Of a stretch of 8,214 bases of DNA, positions 6,922-8,214 are shown one piece after another. Both the position numbers and the translations under genes were made by a program. The notes beneath the pieces were generated by a model, which was not told the origin of the DNA, did not search any database, and saw only the letters and a program-made list of their open reading frames with translations. Source of the DNA: JBLIOB01 sp047639575 (lineage in GTDB: Bacteria > Bacteroidota > Bacteroidia > Flavobacteriales_D > Parvicellaceae); assembly GCA_047639575.1 (NCBI GenBank), contig JBLIOB010000188.1, forward strand, positions 1-8,214, read 5' to 3'. The first letter of the stretch is position 1. Each line of letters starts with the position of its first letter.

Positions 6922-6941
6922 TTATTAACAAATGTTAATAA
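6922..6941. repeat. Perfect 8-bp inverted repeat between divergent genes (candidate operator)
   Basis: TTATTAAC and GTTAATAA form a perfect inverted repeat around a 4-nt AAAT centre. It lies 80 bp upstream of the dnaB ATG and about 105 bp upstream of the divergent lipoprotein TTG. Related half-sites recur nearby: GTTAAT at 6985-6990, GTTAAA at 6994-6999 and TTAATAAC at 7009-7016. The symmetry and position fit a dimeric regulator site. It has no G/C-rich stem or T-run, so it is unlikely to be a terminator, and it does not match a DnaA box. Confidence 0.45.
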
Positions 6942-6964
6942 GCCTAAAATAAGATCCCAAATCT

Positions 6965-6994
6965 TTTGCCCTTTTATAAGATACGTTAATTTCG
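6965..6994 (+). promoter_or_regulatory. Candidate Bacteroidota promoter for the lipoprotein gene
   Basis: TTTG (6965-6968) matches the -33 element. After an 18-nt spacer comes TAATTTCG (6987-6994), one mismatch from TAnnTTTG. This would leave a leader of about 50 nt before the TTG start at 7047. A second possible -7 box, TACCTTTA (7021-7028), lies closer to the start with only a poor -33 partner. Confidence 0.3.
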
Positions 6995-7046
6995 TTAAAT
7001 TGTTAGCATTAATAACCCTGTACCTTTAGAATTAAAGTTGGTTCAA

Positions 7047-8214
7047 TTGAGAAATATAATTTTCATATTAATTTGTGTCTTCTTATTGGGATGCAAAAAA
7101 GAAACAGACGGAAATCCTCCAATCATCTCTATCTCATCCCCAACTGTCTTTTCGAATTTCGATGTTTTTGATTTCGTTGCTGTAATAGCATCAGTTACAG
7201 ATGAAACGAATTTAGAAGCTGTAACAGTTGATATACAAGATGCAAGTTTTAATAATGTAGTTCCAAAAATTGCGATTAACGTAACAGCCAATTCAGTTGA
7301 TATCAATCAATCCATTCATTTAAACGACATCCACTTGGAATCGGGAGTTCATTACTTGAAAATTTGGGCTTCGGATGGTACGAATGCGAAATCTGAATAC
7401 AAACAGATCAATATAACAGGAGTTCCGTTAAGTATAAATAATCGAATCATTGTCAGTTCGCCAGTTGCTGGAACACAAGAATGGGATTCGTTTGATGGCA
7501 TTAGCACAACACCTTATCAGACTTTCGCTTCAGAATATGGTGGTGCAGCAGTAAATTCATATCATCAATATTTAATAACAATGGGTTCTTTTACAGATAA
7601 CCTAGTTGCTTACGATCCAATTATTATAGATACTGTTTGGGAAAAAATAAATCCGGGAAATCCACCTTCTCCCTATTATTTAAAAATGCTTCAATCTGAT
7701 GATGGGATTACTTATGTTACAACTAGCGCTAGATCAGTAACAGGATATGGCCAAAGTGGAACCATTACAGCAACAGTTAATTCATCAGTAGATTATAAGC
7801 CAGATGACATCTTTGTATGGGGAGATCGAATTTATGTGGAGCAAAGACATGACGTAACTGCTTCACATTTTATGGGAGTTTATTACCGTTCAAGTGGCGC
7901 AACAGATAAATCCATTGGTTTTGGAAATGATATAGTGTCCTGGGAGATTCGAACTGCCAACGAACTTTTTGTTTGTAGTAACGATGGAGCAGGACAAGGT
8001 AAGTTAGAAATCTATAACTATTCAACCAATTCGTTCTGGGAACCTCATGCTATACCGGCTGGAAATATTTATGATACATATAGTATCAGCCCTGGTCAAT
8101 TGATGATCTCTCATGACCTAGGTTTATACAAGTATACATACAGCACTAATTCTTTGATTCAGGTAGAATCTGGTCATTCTTTCACGAAAATGGTTTACGA
8201 TGAAGTAAGCAATG
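7047..8214 (+). CDS. Surface lipoprotein, Ig-like N-terminal domain then likely beta-propeller (partial, TTG start)
   Basis: An open plus-strand frame of 389 codons runs from TTG at 7047 to the right edge. With TTG read as Met the protein begins MRNIIFILICVFLLGC, a textbook lipoprotein signal with lipobox LLGC (Cys16). The next residues KKETD fit the Lys then Asp/Glu-rich surface-export signal of Bacteroidota lipoproteins. A TTG at 7038 is a possible earlier start, but there is no in-frame ATG until 7581 (codon 179) and a stop lies at 6996. Residues about 20-135 resemble an Ig-like domain: NPPIISISSPTVF, IASVTDETNLEAVTVDI, HLESGVHYLKIWASDG. After about residue 137, repeated short segments (VSSPVAG..W, YLITMGSFTDNLVAYD, IFVWGDRIYVEQ, ELFVCSND..GKLEIYNYSTNSFW, LYKYTYSTNSL) suggest a beta-propeller. 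The C-terminus is outside the window. It is divergent from dnaB. Its ligand is unknown. Confidence 0.85.
   Translation, partial: MRNIIFILICVFLLGCKKETDGNPPIISISSPTVFSNFDVFDFVAVIASVTDETNLEAVTVDIQDASFNNVVPKIAINVTANSVDINQSIHLNDIHLESGVHYLKIWASDGTNAKSEYKQINITGVPLSINNRIIVSSPVAGTQEWDSFDGISTTPYQTFASEYGGAAVNSYHQYLITMGSFTDNLVAYDPIIIDTVWEKINPGNPPSPYYLKMLQSDDGITYVTTSARSVTGYGQSGTITATVNSSVDYKPDDIFVWGDRIYVEQRHDVTASHFMGVYYRSSGATDKSIGFGNDIVSWEIRTANELFVCSNDGAGQGKLEIYNYSTNSFWEPHAIPAGNIYDTYSISPGQLMISHDLGLYKYTYSTNSLIQVESGHSFTKMVYDEVSN

Noticed and set aside
6843..7046. Replication origin next to dnaB
   Set aside because: No DnaA-box cluster (TTATCCACA-like) or dnaA/dnaN neighbours are visible; proximity to dnaB alone is not evidence.
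7043..7306. Minus-strand open frame of 87 codons
   Set aside because: Antisense to the lipoprotein signal and Ig-like domain encoded on the plus strand, which is the convincing gene.

Overview
The window looks like chromosomal DNA of a Bacteroidota bacterium, most likely a flavobacterium-type organism. The evidence is the AT-rich sequence, several exported proteins with Bacteroidota-style signal peptides (cleavage before Gln, or a lipobox followed by Lys/Glu), a CarboxypepD_reg-like surface protein, a fragment matching the end of a type IX secretion (T9SS) sorting domain, and start-proximal TAnnTTTG boxes. The genus cannot be fixed from this sequence.

Layout: (1) Positions 1-1509, minus strand: the N-terminal end of an exported protein that runs off the left edge, preceded by a 449-residue exported protein with an N-terminal carboxypeptidase-regulatory-like beta-sandwich. 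(2) 1585-2088, minus: a full-length GNAT acetyltransferase inactivated by three in-frame stop codons and no frameshift. (3) 2169-2897, plus: an outer-membrane lipoprotein with barrel-like character. (4) 2920-3033, minus: the last ~37 codons of a lost gene ending in a T9SS sorting-domain tail, directly after the kinase gene. (5) 3026-6842, minus: a tightly packed operon of dnaB, then an exported amidotransferase-fold-like protein, then a small-molecule kinase of the aminoglycoside phosphotransferase / ecdysteroid-kinase superfamily, with gaps of 1 and 3 nt. (6) 6843-7046: a divergent intergenic region with a perfect inverted repeat. (7) 7047-8214, plus: a surface lipoprotein gene that starts with TTG and runs off the right edge; its first in-frame ATG is at codon 179, so ATG-only gene calling would miss or truncate it.

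No phage, insertion sequence, CRISPR array, tRNA or rRNA was found, and no gap between genes exceeds about 200 bases. I see no clear new defence or mobile system. The best second-look items are the dnaB-linked operon with its two poorly understood partners, the SSB-like acidic tip on DnaB, the two decayed genes (GNAT and T9SS tail), and the palindrome between the divergent genes.
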